NCBI GenBank assembly: GCA_035041965.1
Contig: JAPYMA010000437.1
Span: 26,196-90,195 of the forward strand
Source of the DNA: Anisakis pegreffii
Taxonomy: Eukaryota; Nematoda; Chromadorea; Rhabditida; Anisakidae
DNA: 64,000 nucleotides
Direction of reading: 5' to 3'
Each line of letters opens with the position of its first letter. The first letter of the stretch is position 1. The notes beneath the pieces were generated by a model. The model was not told the DNA's origin and searched no databases. It was given only the letters and a program-made list of their open reading frames with translations. Positions 20,330 through 32,400 of this stretch are shown one piece after another. Position numbers and translations under genes: made by a program.

Positions 20330-23300
20330 GTGTGTTGAAAGTCAATGAATTCAACACAAATGACTGACTAAAATATTTCAAAGATTCGCTCATTATTAGT
20401 AAATTTTAAAAGCGTTTCTTTCAAACAGCAAACTCAGTGGTTTACAGGTGCGTTCTTTGCATTACATGACGTGAAAAAATCGAACAGTTGCTTCTGGCGA
20501 ACTGTTCATTGCATCGTTGCAGACAGATTACACTGTGTCGTTAATCTGAAAATAATCATACAATATTTCCGTCGTTCATTTATAAGTGCAATCAAATCCT
20601 TCATCGAATTGCGAAGTTGTTACAATTCTCTGAACGAATCCATTCAATAGCCATTCAATTTTTTCAACTTTTTTTTGCATAGAAAATCATAATTTCTTAT
20701 GAAATAAATCAAATGAAGCTGGTGTTTTATTCCTCGTTTCATTATAAACTGGATGACATTCATCTATCAACTGTTTCAGCAAGTGAATAAAATACTCAAA
20801 TCATTTCGCTTGTGATATTATGATATAGTTTCTTACAGTGAGGTAATCAAGAGGTTGGTGATATGTAATCGCTGAGCGTTTAGATTTCTCATTTGATGTC
20901 TCCATTGCGACATTTTGATAGCAAAGAATATTTGATGGATTTTTTCGTATAGTGTAGACTTATTTCATTTCACGCACCAATTGGTTCAATACACCAATCT
21001 CAAGAGAACATGTTGACTCAGAGCACCGAAAGTATTTACCTGTGGCGAACATATTCACTGAATCGTTACCTTTCAACCAGTCCGGAATAAAACGATCAGT
21101 TTTCAACAACACTGAGTGAAGAAAGCTTATCCATGACATGCTGGCAGGTTTTTTTCAAATCAGGGCCATTCTTTCGTATCTTGGGCATAAGAGTCATCAA
21201 TAAAGGCTATAGCTGCACCGTGGTTATTTCAAAAAAATAGGGGACTACTCGTACACAAGTAATAAGTAATACTTGAAGAATTTTCATGCATAGTCACTGG
21301 ACAATAATAAGATAACTTCCTTTTCAACACAACTAAAAAAAATGACAACAAATAATCTGTACCCAAAAATTGGTTGGGATTTTCAGTAATTAGGGCTCGG
21401 CCGAGTGTGTTGAATGAATGTTCTAAAATTACTTTGTGTTATCTGTATGATAATGGTATTCGGATCTCTGCAACACTTTTTGATTCTGAGATATTTGCGT
21501 TCAAAATGAGCTTCATTATTTCCGACAATCTTGTTTAAACCATCAAATGTTTGGATTAATTTGTGAAAATTTCGGTTTTCTTTACGAATTTTATGCGCAA
21601 AATTGGGTTTGTTGAGAACCTTTTCAGAGAATTGATGTTGTTAGACACTGGAACAGGTGGTGACCGTGAGTGTTGGTCCGATAACCTTTAGGCTTAATGA
21701 ACGAATTTCTGATATAGTAGATAAATTTTTTGCAGTGTTCGCAAAAAAATGAATGCAGAGAGTCATGTTGTACAAGAGGTGAAGAACTGAAACAAGGTGC
21801 GTTTGATGGATAGGAAGAAAATGTGGGGCGGAAAATAATGTAAGATTAATGTTACTGAATACAATACTGCAGCAAGATGGATATCATTCATGTTCAAGTG
21901 CAATGAAATCGTTCATCCGTTGAGAAGTTGTTACAGTTGTCTATAAGATCGTAGCTAACGTTAAAGCAGTTAAAATTGTTTCCATTTTCTATGAAATACA
22001 CTGCTCAATGGAAGTTAGATGTAGAGCATCGTGATAGAAACGAGCAATCGAAAGGCACGATGCAATACAATTCTCGATGAAATCGCGAATAACCAAAACA
22101 GATATCCAAATACTGCTACAATAATCAACAAATTGCCTAGATTAATCCATTTATACCTCACTCAAATAATTCAAATATTTGTATTACTTGTCTGTCTTGG
22201 CTAAGTTGATTCATTGTTGCTTGATTTTATTCTTTAATGCGGTTTCTTTCATTCTTAATAGGTGTAGTTCTTAAATATCTTAACATTGGTAGTGCTGATG
22301 TTTTAATCGCAATTACTAACATTATCGTTGCATTAATAACATCATTATTATATTAATTAACAACATTTAATCAACCAACTTTGAGTGAACTTAAAGCAAG
22401 ACTGATGCCAGAGCAAGTCGACTGCAAGGTTTATTGAATCAACTAAAACCAACAACAATAAGGATCACACCTGAGTACTAGCGTTGGTATTAGTTTCAAG
22501 TTTCTATTGTATTCAGTTGTATTCAGCAGTTAAGCAATTCGTTTCTACGATCAGAATATCAATATATTTGTCAACAGTTACAAGCGAAATGCATCAGATC
22601 CCTCATCCACCCTTGCCCTTACGTGAATGCAAATTTTCCAATCTCAACAAAAATCTCAGCTCATTACTGAGTGCATTCAACACTATTCGATCGCTCCCAA
22701 CACACAACTGCAACATATCAACTTATTTCATCGGCAATAACGAATGTAATCTGTCGGATCACTCATTACAAATTTCGTTAGTACAATTGTTCGCAAGCAT
22801 AGTTAGAACCTATTATTGAACATCCATTACCTCACTGTTTTGGGCTTCAGTGCAATTCATCTAGGTAAGATTAATTAGGATATTACTGTTCGTTCATTAT
22901 CTCTCTATTGCTATTTGCTTTCCTTGTCTATTTTTATTGATACATTTTCAGTCAATAAATTCATCGACTTTATAAGAAACTATTGTTGTTTCTTTCTTGT
23001 TCAATTCATCAGTTCTTCTAAAACTTGAGTTTCAATTTATTTTTTGCCGTGATTTCCACGGCGGTATTACCTGCTTTTTAAGGGGTAATGGTGTGAAAGA
23101 ACAGGATAAATGGTGTGAAAGAATCGATTATTGATTTTTTATTCGTAAAAGAAAAATTGCGATGAAATGATATTGTTAATGCGCTCTTTTTTTTTGGGTG
23201 ATTACTGCCATTAACAACTGTTCACAGCACTGAATGAAACTATTCAAATCACTTTGTTACCTCTCTCATATTTGCAGGAACAGTGCAGTGCGTATGATGA

Positions 23301-24600
23301 TGCTTAAGCGCAGATGCCAAAACGAAGGCAACTTGACAGGGAATCACGATGAAGGAAAGGTCCGTACCTGGAGCAATGGCTTTTTAAGGCGATTCACTGT
23401 CGAAGTAACTGGTCTGAGATGATCGTACTCAAAACCAGTTGTCCGCTGGTGAGGGCAGCTGTCCCGTTACAACAGAGAATAAGTAAACCTATCGATTGCA
23501 ATAAAACAGGATAATTTCAATGAAATAATAAAACGTCAGTGATAATCGATAATCACCTGTAGCGTACAGTTTACCTTTGCTGACGAACTTCAACAATCTG
23601 CAATAATAATACCGCAAAAAACACTTGAAGTTATTGTATCATGAATTCCATGTTTTTCTTTTTCTCTGTATCAGCATCTCAATATCTCTTCTAAGTGACG
23701 AAGAAATTTTTAATGCGCGATGGATAACTTTTAGATTTTCATTGAGCCTAGTTTGAGTTGATAACATTCGAGCACCATTAGTGAATTGACGAAGTTTGCA
23801 ACATGGACTGTTTGAAATGAGGCAAAATTTGAAAACACTTGAAATATGCACGTACAGTGGAGTGACGCAAACAAGACGGTCATCACGAACTTCTGAATTT
23901 TCAGCCAATTTTGGTTTGTGGTGGTTTAAAACCATCGCACAAAATTTCGGCCAGAACTATTACTTTGAGCTGGCGCATATTGCCTGAACTTTTCATTATA
24001 GTAATAAATTTAACGTTGCTCCTTGCTGTTCAGTTTTCTTTCGTGCAATTGTTGAAGTAACGAGCGGCGACGATGAAATAAAACATCATGCAAAAGTTTA
24101 CGGCAATCAAACCAAATCTTGAACATCACGAGATGTTCGAATGTAGTTTGGTTACTACCAACCTCTGCGGAAAAACAATCATTTTTGCCCGGTACATCAA
24201 AAGTGGAACAGAAAGAAGTCGAAAAATCGAGCAACGAGAACGAACGCTCGATTTGTTGCTGAACCGAAATTGAATTTTTGCATGGACCTCAGTATGGACC
24301 GGCATTCCAATGAACGGAGAATAAACTTTTTTGTGCACTTATCGGATGCACACTCATCTTGATGCACACTTATTCTAAAATGTTTGGTAATATGACAGTT
24401 AGTTGAAAGGTACCTTTGAATAGATTTGCAGTTCAGAACACACCGAGTTCCTAGCAAAATGATGATTCAGTAGTGATGCACTGCTTTCATCTCGATCTTA
24501 ATCTGATTCTGCAGTTGCAGTCACTGAACTGAAAGAAGTGAAAGAGCCTATGTGGATTTGCTATTAGGAGGCAACCTCGCTCTGCTGAAGTTGACTTGGT
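20330..24600 (+). repeat. Duplicated upstream flank, B side
   Basis: 20333-21240 matches 7305-8160. 21390-21760 and 23630-24240 match the C flank in inverse (about 60030-58260) and fragments in the B-C spacer (43330-43700, 43920-44900). 24250-24600 matches 8330-8870. A lacks the middle part. The frame at 22484-22819 (111 codons) has no recognisable domain and was not called. Confidence 0.75.
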
Positions 24601-26340
24601 AATGGAAAATCAAAGTTTGCATAATTCCATCATTTTCTCGATATCGCGGTGGAGATTTAATTTCATGATCGTTTTTCAATCCCGGCACGAACCTCGGAGT
24701 CAACAGCAACTTTTGAAATACACAAGTGTGACATATTTAACAGATTCCTTTTTTAACAGATTCAGATTTTTTCATACTTTATTCAACAAATCATTCAACA
24801 AAACCCAACAAATACAATAAATTCAACAAAACAAAGCAATCGAAACAAAATCATATTGAAATGAATAAACATTGCACACTGACACAACAACAGAGTCGAA
24901 ATATAAATTTCAGTGAGAGTTGAAAGAGCTTTTGGAAAGGTTAGAACGTTGATCGTTGCAGCACTCATTCGAGTTCTCAGCTTAGTACAAGAAAAGAAAA
25001 GAATCGCTTACGTTCAACACTCATCGGTGGGGTCGTCTTAATCGACCTCTTGTGACCTTTGTTGCAGAATGTAATGCTGTGCTTTGTTTTTAAATGTACG
25101 AGTATTCGCTCCGAAGACGACTCTTTGATTTTTTTTACTTCACCACTTGCGTTTTCTTTATCTGTTTTCAAAAGAAAATATTCTCAGCACCAAGAATGAC
25201 CACTGCTAAACCGTCGTATGCTTTAATATAAACGCATTTGGAATGCAAGGCAATCTTGACAATAAAACATGAAGCAACAGTGACTTCATAAAATTCTTGG
25301 TCAATATTACATGAAAACAAAAATCGAGGTGGCGGTATGCCATGAAAAATCTTTGCATCATTACCATGTGGATGGCAAACGACAAGCATGAGTGCATATG
25401 AATGAGATGCGAATGATTTGCAAATCACATGTGCCTCATTCATGATCGGTATAATATGACTTGTTTTATCGAATTCCGGAAACATCAATCCTAGGATCGA
25501 GATCGAGATTCAAGAGCCGGGATCAGAAATTCTCGGTACCCCGCACAAATCCGAGATATAATCTGTTGTGCCTTACCGTTTCATTTGCATTGAATGTATT
25601 TTAATCACCGGTCAACAAAAAATATATATTTCTTGCACTCACATATGTACACTGTTTCTCACTATACCACTTCGAACATAATAGTCATTCATTCCATTAG
25701 CATATCGCTCACAGAGCTCACATTAAATCACATTTTAAAGCAACCATAATATTTTGGATGGCCCTACATAGGCAACGATTCCACGACTACCGACAAGTAG
25801 GGTTAAAAGTTGACCTACTTAATTGAAGTAATTACTCAATGATTATTTTTACCTAATCTTTGAGCATCCGTTGTAATAGATCAGATAGGTTTTTTGGCCC
25901 TTGCATCAGAAGACAACCCTTAAGATGTGGGGAAATAAACAGACCAGATATGCCTTGATGGAAATTTCTCGAGTAAGGTCGGGCTTTCAGAAAACTCCTC
26001 ATTGAACTGATCCTTTACAATCCATCCTTCTGATTTTGGAAACATGATCAGTAAAAGTCAATACAAATGTGAATCAGATAAAAATTAAGAGTAGAAAGAG
26101 TCACAAAAAACAGCAATATCATTTGATTAATGAGAATATCGAGTAATGCTCTTCATTGCAAATGATAACGGTCGTCGATTTTGTGGGAAGAATATTAAAA
26201 ATGGACGCAAATCCATTGCGTATTCAATCGAAAAAGATCATTAATCATACTCTATGCGCTCAATTCAACTGCTATTCAACATTGCATAGTAATTTGCAGG
26301 GATTAATTAGAACCCTACTAAACAATAACGTAATTACAGT
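24600..26340 (+). other. Upstream flank of gene B, no separate gene
   Basis: From about 25610 the sequence parallels 8930-9790 upstream of gene A. 24600-25560 is AT-rich with a dispersed segment near 25495-25560 (CCGGGATCAGAAATTC). The minus frame 25488-25168 has no domain and no splice support. Confidence 0.5.
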
Positions 26341-26446
26341 TAGAGGCGGAGTTCAGCAGTGATTTTCATAGGAATAGTAGGCTGTTTAAAAGCATCAAGT
26401 TTGTAAAAATCCTCACATTGTTGCAAAATCAACCTTCCACGCCAGG
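26335..26446 (+). promoter_or_regulatory. Conserved promoter block of gene B
   Basis: It matches the A block, from CAGTTAGAGGCG through TTTAAAAGCA (26385-26394) to the ATG at 26447, including TGTTGCAAAATCAACC. The spacing from box to ATG is the same as in A. Confidence 0.6.
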
Positions 26447-29400
26447 ATGCAGCAGTTCACAATTTGTGCAGCGCTGCATCTATTATTGTTTACAGTAGCC
26501 ACTTTTGGTGAGTTAATTTATTTTTCAATCATTTATGTCAGTATACTCTTTTGCCTGCTCAAATGGTTCTTATGGGGGAATGTCTACCTCAAAGAGGAAT
26601 CTGAAGGTGCTAAAAAGGGAATTTGTGGGGTTGGTGAATCCTTGCTGACTGATTCTTGTTCTTAATTCTTTCACATCCGTCCAATAATGTTTTCAGAATG
26701 CTTGCTTGATCATAAGGAATTCATCTAACACAGCCCATGAATTCATTTTCCTAATTTTCATCGCTAAGGAAGAATAGATTGTCGCAGGAAGAAATTGGAG
26801 TCACATAGTTTATCAGGAGTGGGACGGGTTAACGGTGTGTGCACGGCTAAAGGGGAGCACGAAGGGCAAAAGCATGAGAACCACTTTTTCATTACATTTT
26901 ATGAATATGATTCAGCCAATTTTCGCATTTAACCAGAGCTGGATGATTATTGTAATGATGAGAGATTGGCACGCCATCGAAAAACAATAGAGCGCTATTC
27001 GCTGATTTGCTAAAGAGAAGTTGTTTTATGAACAAATACAAGCAGTACTGCTTCTACTCTGTGCTGATAATTCTGTACTCGCATTATCAATTGTTGCAAA
27101 GATTGTAATCAGGAGACTAGTGGCTACAGAAGGTCACGTAGAAGTACTTTGCAACAGTTTTTTCTGAATCAAACTAAGGATGATGAGTAAAACTCTCCAA
27201 AATCTTATTGTACTAATCTTGATCTACATGATAGGATGTTGCATGCAACCGAATGCCATGTAAATGTTAGATGGCGTGAGATTGAGCAAGAGTTTGTCTT
27301 TGTGATATATTCGTAAAACATTGCAAACTCTCCATGAACGGAAGATGTGGGTTGCGAGGCGTGCAGCTGATAAGTATTGAACGAAAACGTGGGGGATTCC
27401 GGAAAGTTAGGCCTACAAAACGGCGGGAGATGAGATTTCAGGCAGAGGAAGACTGCCTCCACCCAACTTGCGATCAACTTGATCGCATTATTCACAATAT
27501 CTGCGTGGAATTTAACATCGTACTTCAATGTCATTCGAATTTTAAACGATGAAATATTTTGCAATTCGCTTCTATGAGCATTTTTCGCCTTGCTCGCTGA
27601 ATCTGAAATCCTAATAGTTCTCTCACTTTCAGGTCGGGTTGCTCCAGGAGAACATCGGAGCCCACTTCCACATCCCAATGAAAATTCAACAGAAACGGAT
27701 GATACAAAGAGTGAACTCGAAAAGGTAAGAGACCACGAGTGCCTGCCAGTTTTAAGAAGACCAACACTGAATTATTAGAGTTAATATCAAAGTTCTTGGT
27801 TAAGAATGAGTATTTGGAATCCATCCGATAAAAAGTTTAATTATATACTGGTATTATGCAGTCGAGCAATCCCATTATACTGAAGATGTTGCATTTTCAG
27901 GCAGAAGATCTGTGTGTACGAACGCACAATAATACAGCGTTTATGGGAATTGAGCCATTCTCGAGAATTCGTCTTGACTCAGCGAGTGACTGTCGGAAAA
28001 GCTGTCTTGAGACATACCCAAAATGCGTTGGAGGTTACTTTCTTGCGCATTTTTTGTTTTGAAAAAATCTGTCACTATCGAATAACCATTCAAATTTTTC
28101 CGTTGCAGTCAGAGAGCTTGCCTGTTAACGTGAAAAAAATCCATTTTCATGATATTTTCGAATTTGAAGTCACTTTCATCTCCGCATCTTACCACGAGTG
28201 ATTAAAGGCAAACTCGCAGCATTATGCACGATTAGGAAGCGCATTGAATGAATCTTTTGATGCTCCAACGGATGGATGCAGCTGTTGAAACATTTGGGAT
28301 GATTCTAAACAAATTCGTGTGATATTAAAGCCATATCAATATACTGATAAGTTATTGACGTATTTTTCCGAATAACTGCTTAGAACGTCGCGGTTTCGAT
28401 ATCCCCTCACGGAGGAAGATTTCGCTACAAACCGAATGATGAACCAATTTCCTTGTTCATAGTTATCTGAAGTCTTATTTGCACGAATGCGTGAATATTA
28501 AATTGATTCCATTGATTTTATAATCGATTTGATATTTCGTTCAGTGATGTTCTATTACGTGCATAGTGGGGACGAGAACCAGAAGCACATTTGCTATCTG
28601 TTTGATAAGAACAGCGTTAACGAAGAAGTCAGTTCATTCTTCACGACTCTTTGCTTACCATTTTTCATACTGCGATAAATTACGCCACATCAGGAACACT
28701 CATTTTTTTAACGTTTTCAAAAGTTCAACGCTGAAAATTGCTGCATGATTTAAAGAAGTTAACATGTCAGAAACGATAAGATTAAAAAATTTTTGTGTAT
28801 CCTATGAATATCCTTCGAGATTCATCAGCCTCGCTCCTTAAAAGCATTAATAGACCGAAATATATCAGGTAGCGCTGGTTCCCGAAAAGCCGTCATCACC
28901 ACTAGATATGGTAAGAGCACTCGAAGTAGTGCTGAATTGCCACGAATTCGACCCGGTTCCACCTCTTGAAGAGCATTTCGTAATGTCATCAGATAACGTA
29001 CCCTTGAAAAAGAGAGGTAAGCAAAAGTGCAGAAACTTACTGCTTCATCAGCGATACGTAACAATTGAGTGAATTCGTCTGTTTTTGATGAACTACTCTC
29101 TCATGATTCAAATCATTATGCAACTGAAGCTGATATTTCAATACTGATTGATAAGAGAATATCAAAGAATGCTTATTCTAAAGTTTCAAAATGTTTTACT
29201 TTGCAGACGAAGTGCTACACTTTTCGACTACTTCAATGATTCATACGCATTAAGAAGAACTGATTTAATTACATTCATTTTCGAATTGAAGATAAGCAAA
29301 TGAGAGATAAATTTGATGTAGCGCGATACATGTTCGAACTGTTCAGATGTTGGTTTCGATCGTCCAGTTGTAGCAACTGGACCTTGGACAAGATGGTCAG

Positions 29401-32400
29401 TGTGCTCACCCACCAACCGTATGTTTGAGAAATTTTTACAACTTCAATCTGAACCATTCATGATATTAATTGATTCGAGTGTATCATTATCACTACATTG
29501 ATCTCTGAAGACTCTCCCTGATGTTACTTGAAGTTTGATCCAGACAATTAATTGTGTGAGATTTTGATTCGTGCTGTAAACAGGTGTTGGAATAAAATCG
29601 TTGCAATTCAATAATGATTAGATTACGTTAAGGCATACAATTACGTACCCAACCATGTGAATATGGTCGACTTGTTCAACGCAGAAGATGTTATACGACT
29701 GCGGGTGGATTGGGAGGATCAGTAGTTTTGGCAGGATCGGGAGTGTCTGGAGTATCGGGAGTTTCGGGAATATCGGGAGTGTCTGGAGTATCGGGAGTTT
29801 CGGGAATATCGGGATTGTCTGAGGTATCAGGAACATCTGGAATTTCTGGAGTATCAGGATTATCTGGACTAACAGGAGTATCCGGAGTATCTGAAAAATT
29901 AAGAAGCTTGCTGTCGTTAGGATCCGTTCAACCGACAGCATCGATCTCGATTTCTATTCCATATCCACCACTTCCTTACACACATCCCTCATTGCAAACG
30001 TAACTTGTTTTCCTTCCTTTTCATCAATGCATTCATTATTGAATTTAACGAAGTCCCATCGATATGCTGATACAATTGATCAACGTGACAGAATAATATT
30101 AGCGTTGAAGAAGAATATCAATTCAAAAGAGAGTACTTTCGCTATGAGAATATACATTGACTTAAGTTATTAGAACGTATTCTGTTTATTTTGAGAAGCA
30201 AAACAATGAAAGTGACAAGTATCCCTTCCGAGTGTGAACGACGAAGCCAGAAAATGGCTCAGTCGAAAGTTTCGACTGAGCCATTTTGCCGACTGAGCCA
30301 CGTTCCAAATGTTTTGCGTGAAGAATAATTACTGATTGTTCTAGAAGAACCTATGAGTGGGATGTTCTTCAAGCATGTTGTTGAAAACTAGTGTCTTCCG
30401 GGACACTCGAAAATGTTGAAATCTGATGTGTTACGGCTCTGAGCAGCCCATTTAGAACGGGAGAATGTATCCCGACCGTTAACAATGAAGTTATTAAATA
30501 ACTACATATTCGTCTTATTTTGAGTGTCTCGTAAATTGAAGCGCAAAAGGCGACATTATCCACAGTCAATGGATGATGCGGTAAGAAATGAGTAAGGTGC
30601 TCGCAGTTGTGTAAAGTGAATCTTATTACCGTCAGCTGTACCACTAGATTAATTCAATTTTGAGTTAACAAGCAGAATGAGACGCTGAATTTCAAAAGCT
30701 TTCAGCAGCGAATATGCTCGCATTATGGCTCAACATCAACAACAAATGCAAAAATTATGTTGCTATCGTCAGCAATACGTGCACCAACAGCTTCAAAACC
30801 AATACCAGTCAGCGGCAGTTGCAGGACAGCAGGTAACGTTCATGATCCAACTTCACTTACTTCGTTAGTTCTTTCGATGGCTCATGCAGCAATTCCGACT
30901 GAAACGGCTCAGATTCATTTAAAGCCCTATGTGACCATCTTTTCATATCCCGTGCAGTTTACTTCGTTATGCGTAGAACTGTTTCTGGTAGCTGGTATTC
31001 AAGAAGAAAAATTTGATGAATTATGTTGTCAAAGTTCAGTTTAATTTGGAAAATTCACATGACTCTTGAACGATTCAATTAACGATTTAGTGATTTGGAT
31101 TAACGATCTCATTTTTGAAAAATTCGAATGAATTCATGAATATTGAGATGGTTGAGGATATCTCCAGCTGCATCTGTGAATAATCGCACTGTATTCAGAG
31201 GCTACAGCTAACAAATGAGAAACGAACATCTTTTGATGTCACGCATTCGTTGAATAAAAACCGAATGCATTTTGCAAGCAAGCAATTGTCGGATGCACGA
31301 TTCATAAAGAATGATGGGTATGTGTGACGGATTGAATGAACCGCAATACTGTGCTTAGGATGTATGTAATCATATCCAATCGCTTTAAGGTACATTACGC
31401 AGTTCCGGCAGTAGGTGTTTGTGCAAAACCTTGTGCTGGTCAGTACAGAATTGTTCCACCATCATCTACAGGATATCAAGTTACACCAACAGTATCACCA
31501 GGCCAATACATCGCTGGAGGCTATCAACCAGGTCAAGCAGCAGCTGTATCATCAGGCCAATACATCGCTGGAGGCTATCAACCAGGTCAAGCAGCAGCTG
31601 TATCACCAGGCCAATACATCGCTGGAGGCTATCAACCAGGTCAAGCAGCAGCTGTATCACCAGGCCAATACATCGCTGGAGGATATCAGGCTGGTCAAGC
31701 AGCATCTGTATCACCAACCCAATACATCGCTGGAGGTTATCAACCAGGTCAAGCAGCAGCTATATCACCAGGCCAATACATCGCTGGAGGCTATCAACCA
31801 GGTCAAGCAGCAGCTGTATCACCAGGCCAATACATCGCTGGAGGCTATCAACCAGGTCAAGCAGCAGCTGTATCACCAGGCCAATACATCGCTGGAGGCT
31901 ATCAACCAGGTCAAGCAGCAGCTGTATCACCAGGCCAATACATCGCTGGAGGCTATCAACCAGGTCAAGCAGCAGCTGTATCACCAGGCCAATACATCGC
32001 TGGAGGCTATCAACCAGGTCAAGCAGCAGCTGTATCACCAGCCCAATATATCGCTGGAGAATATCAGCCAGCTGAAATACCAACTATATCACCAGCCCAA
32101 TATATCGCTGGAGGCTATCAGGGAGTTCAAACAACAGCTATATCGTCAGGACAATATATTGCCGAAGACTGTCAACCAGGCCAAACAACAGCTATATCAC
32201 CGGACCAATATGTTGCCGGAGGCTACCAGCCAGGCCAAACAACAGTTATATCACCAACCCAGTATGTCTCTGAAGGTTATCAACAACCACAACCAGATCA
32301 GGTTATCACACAAGACCGTCAACCAGCTACAGTCGTTGTGGAAGAGGTCGCCAATCAAACCGTTTCTCATATACCTCCCACTCTACGTCCATCTGTACGT

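Noticed and set aside
22484..22819. 111-codon plus frame
   Set aside because: No domain, no signal peptide, no conserved counterpart in the C flank and no splice evidence.
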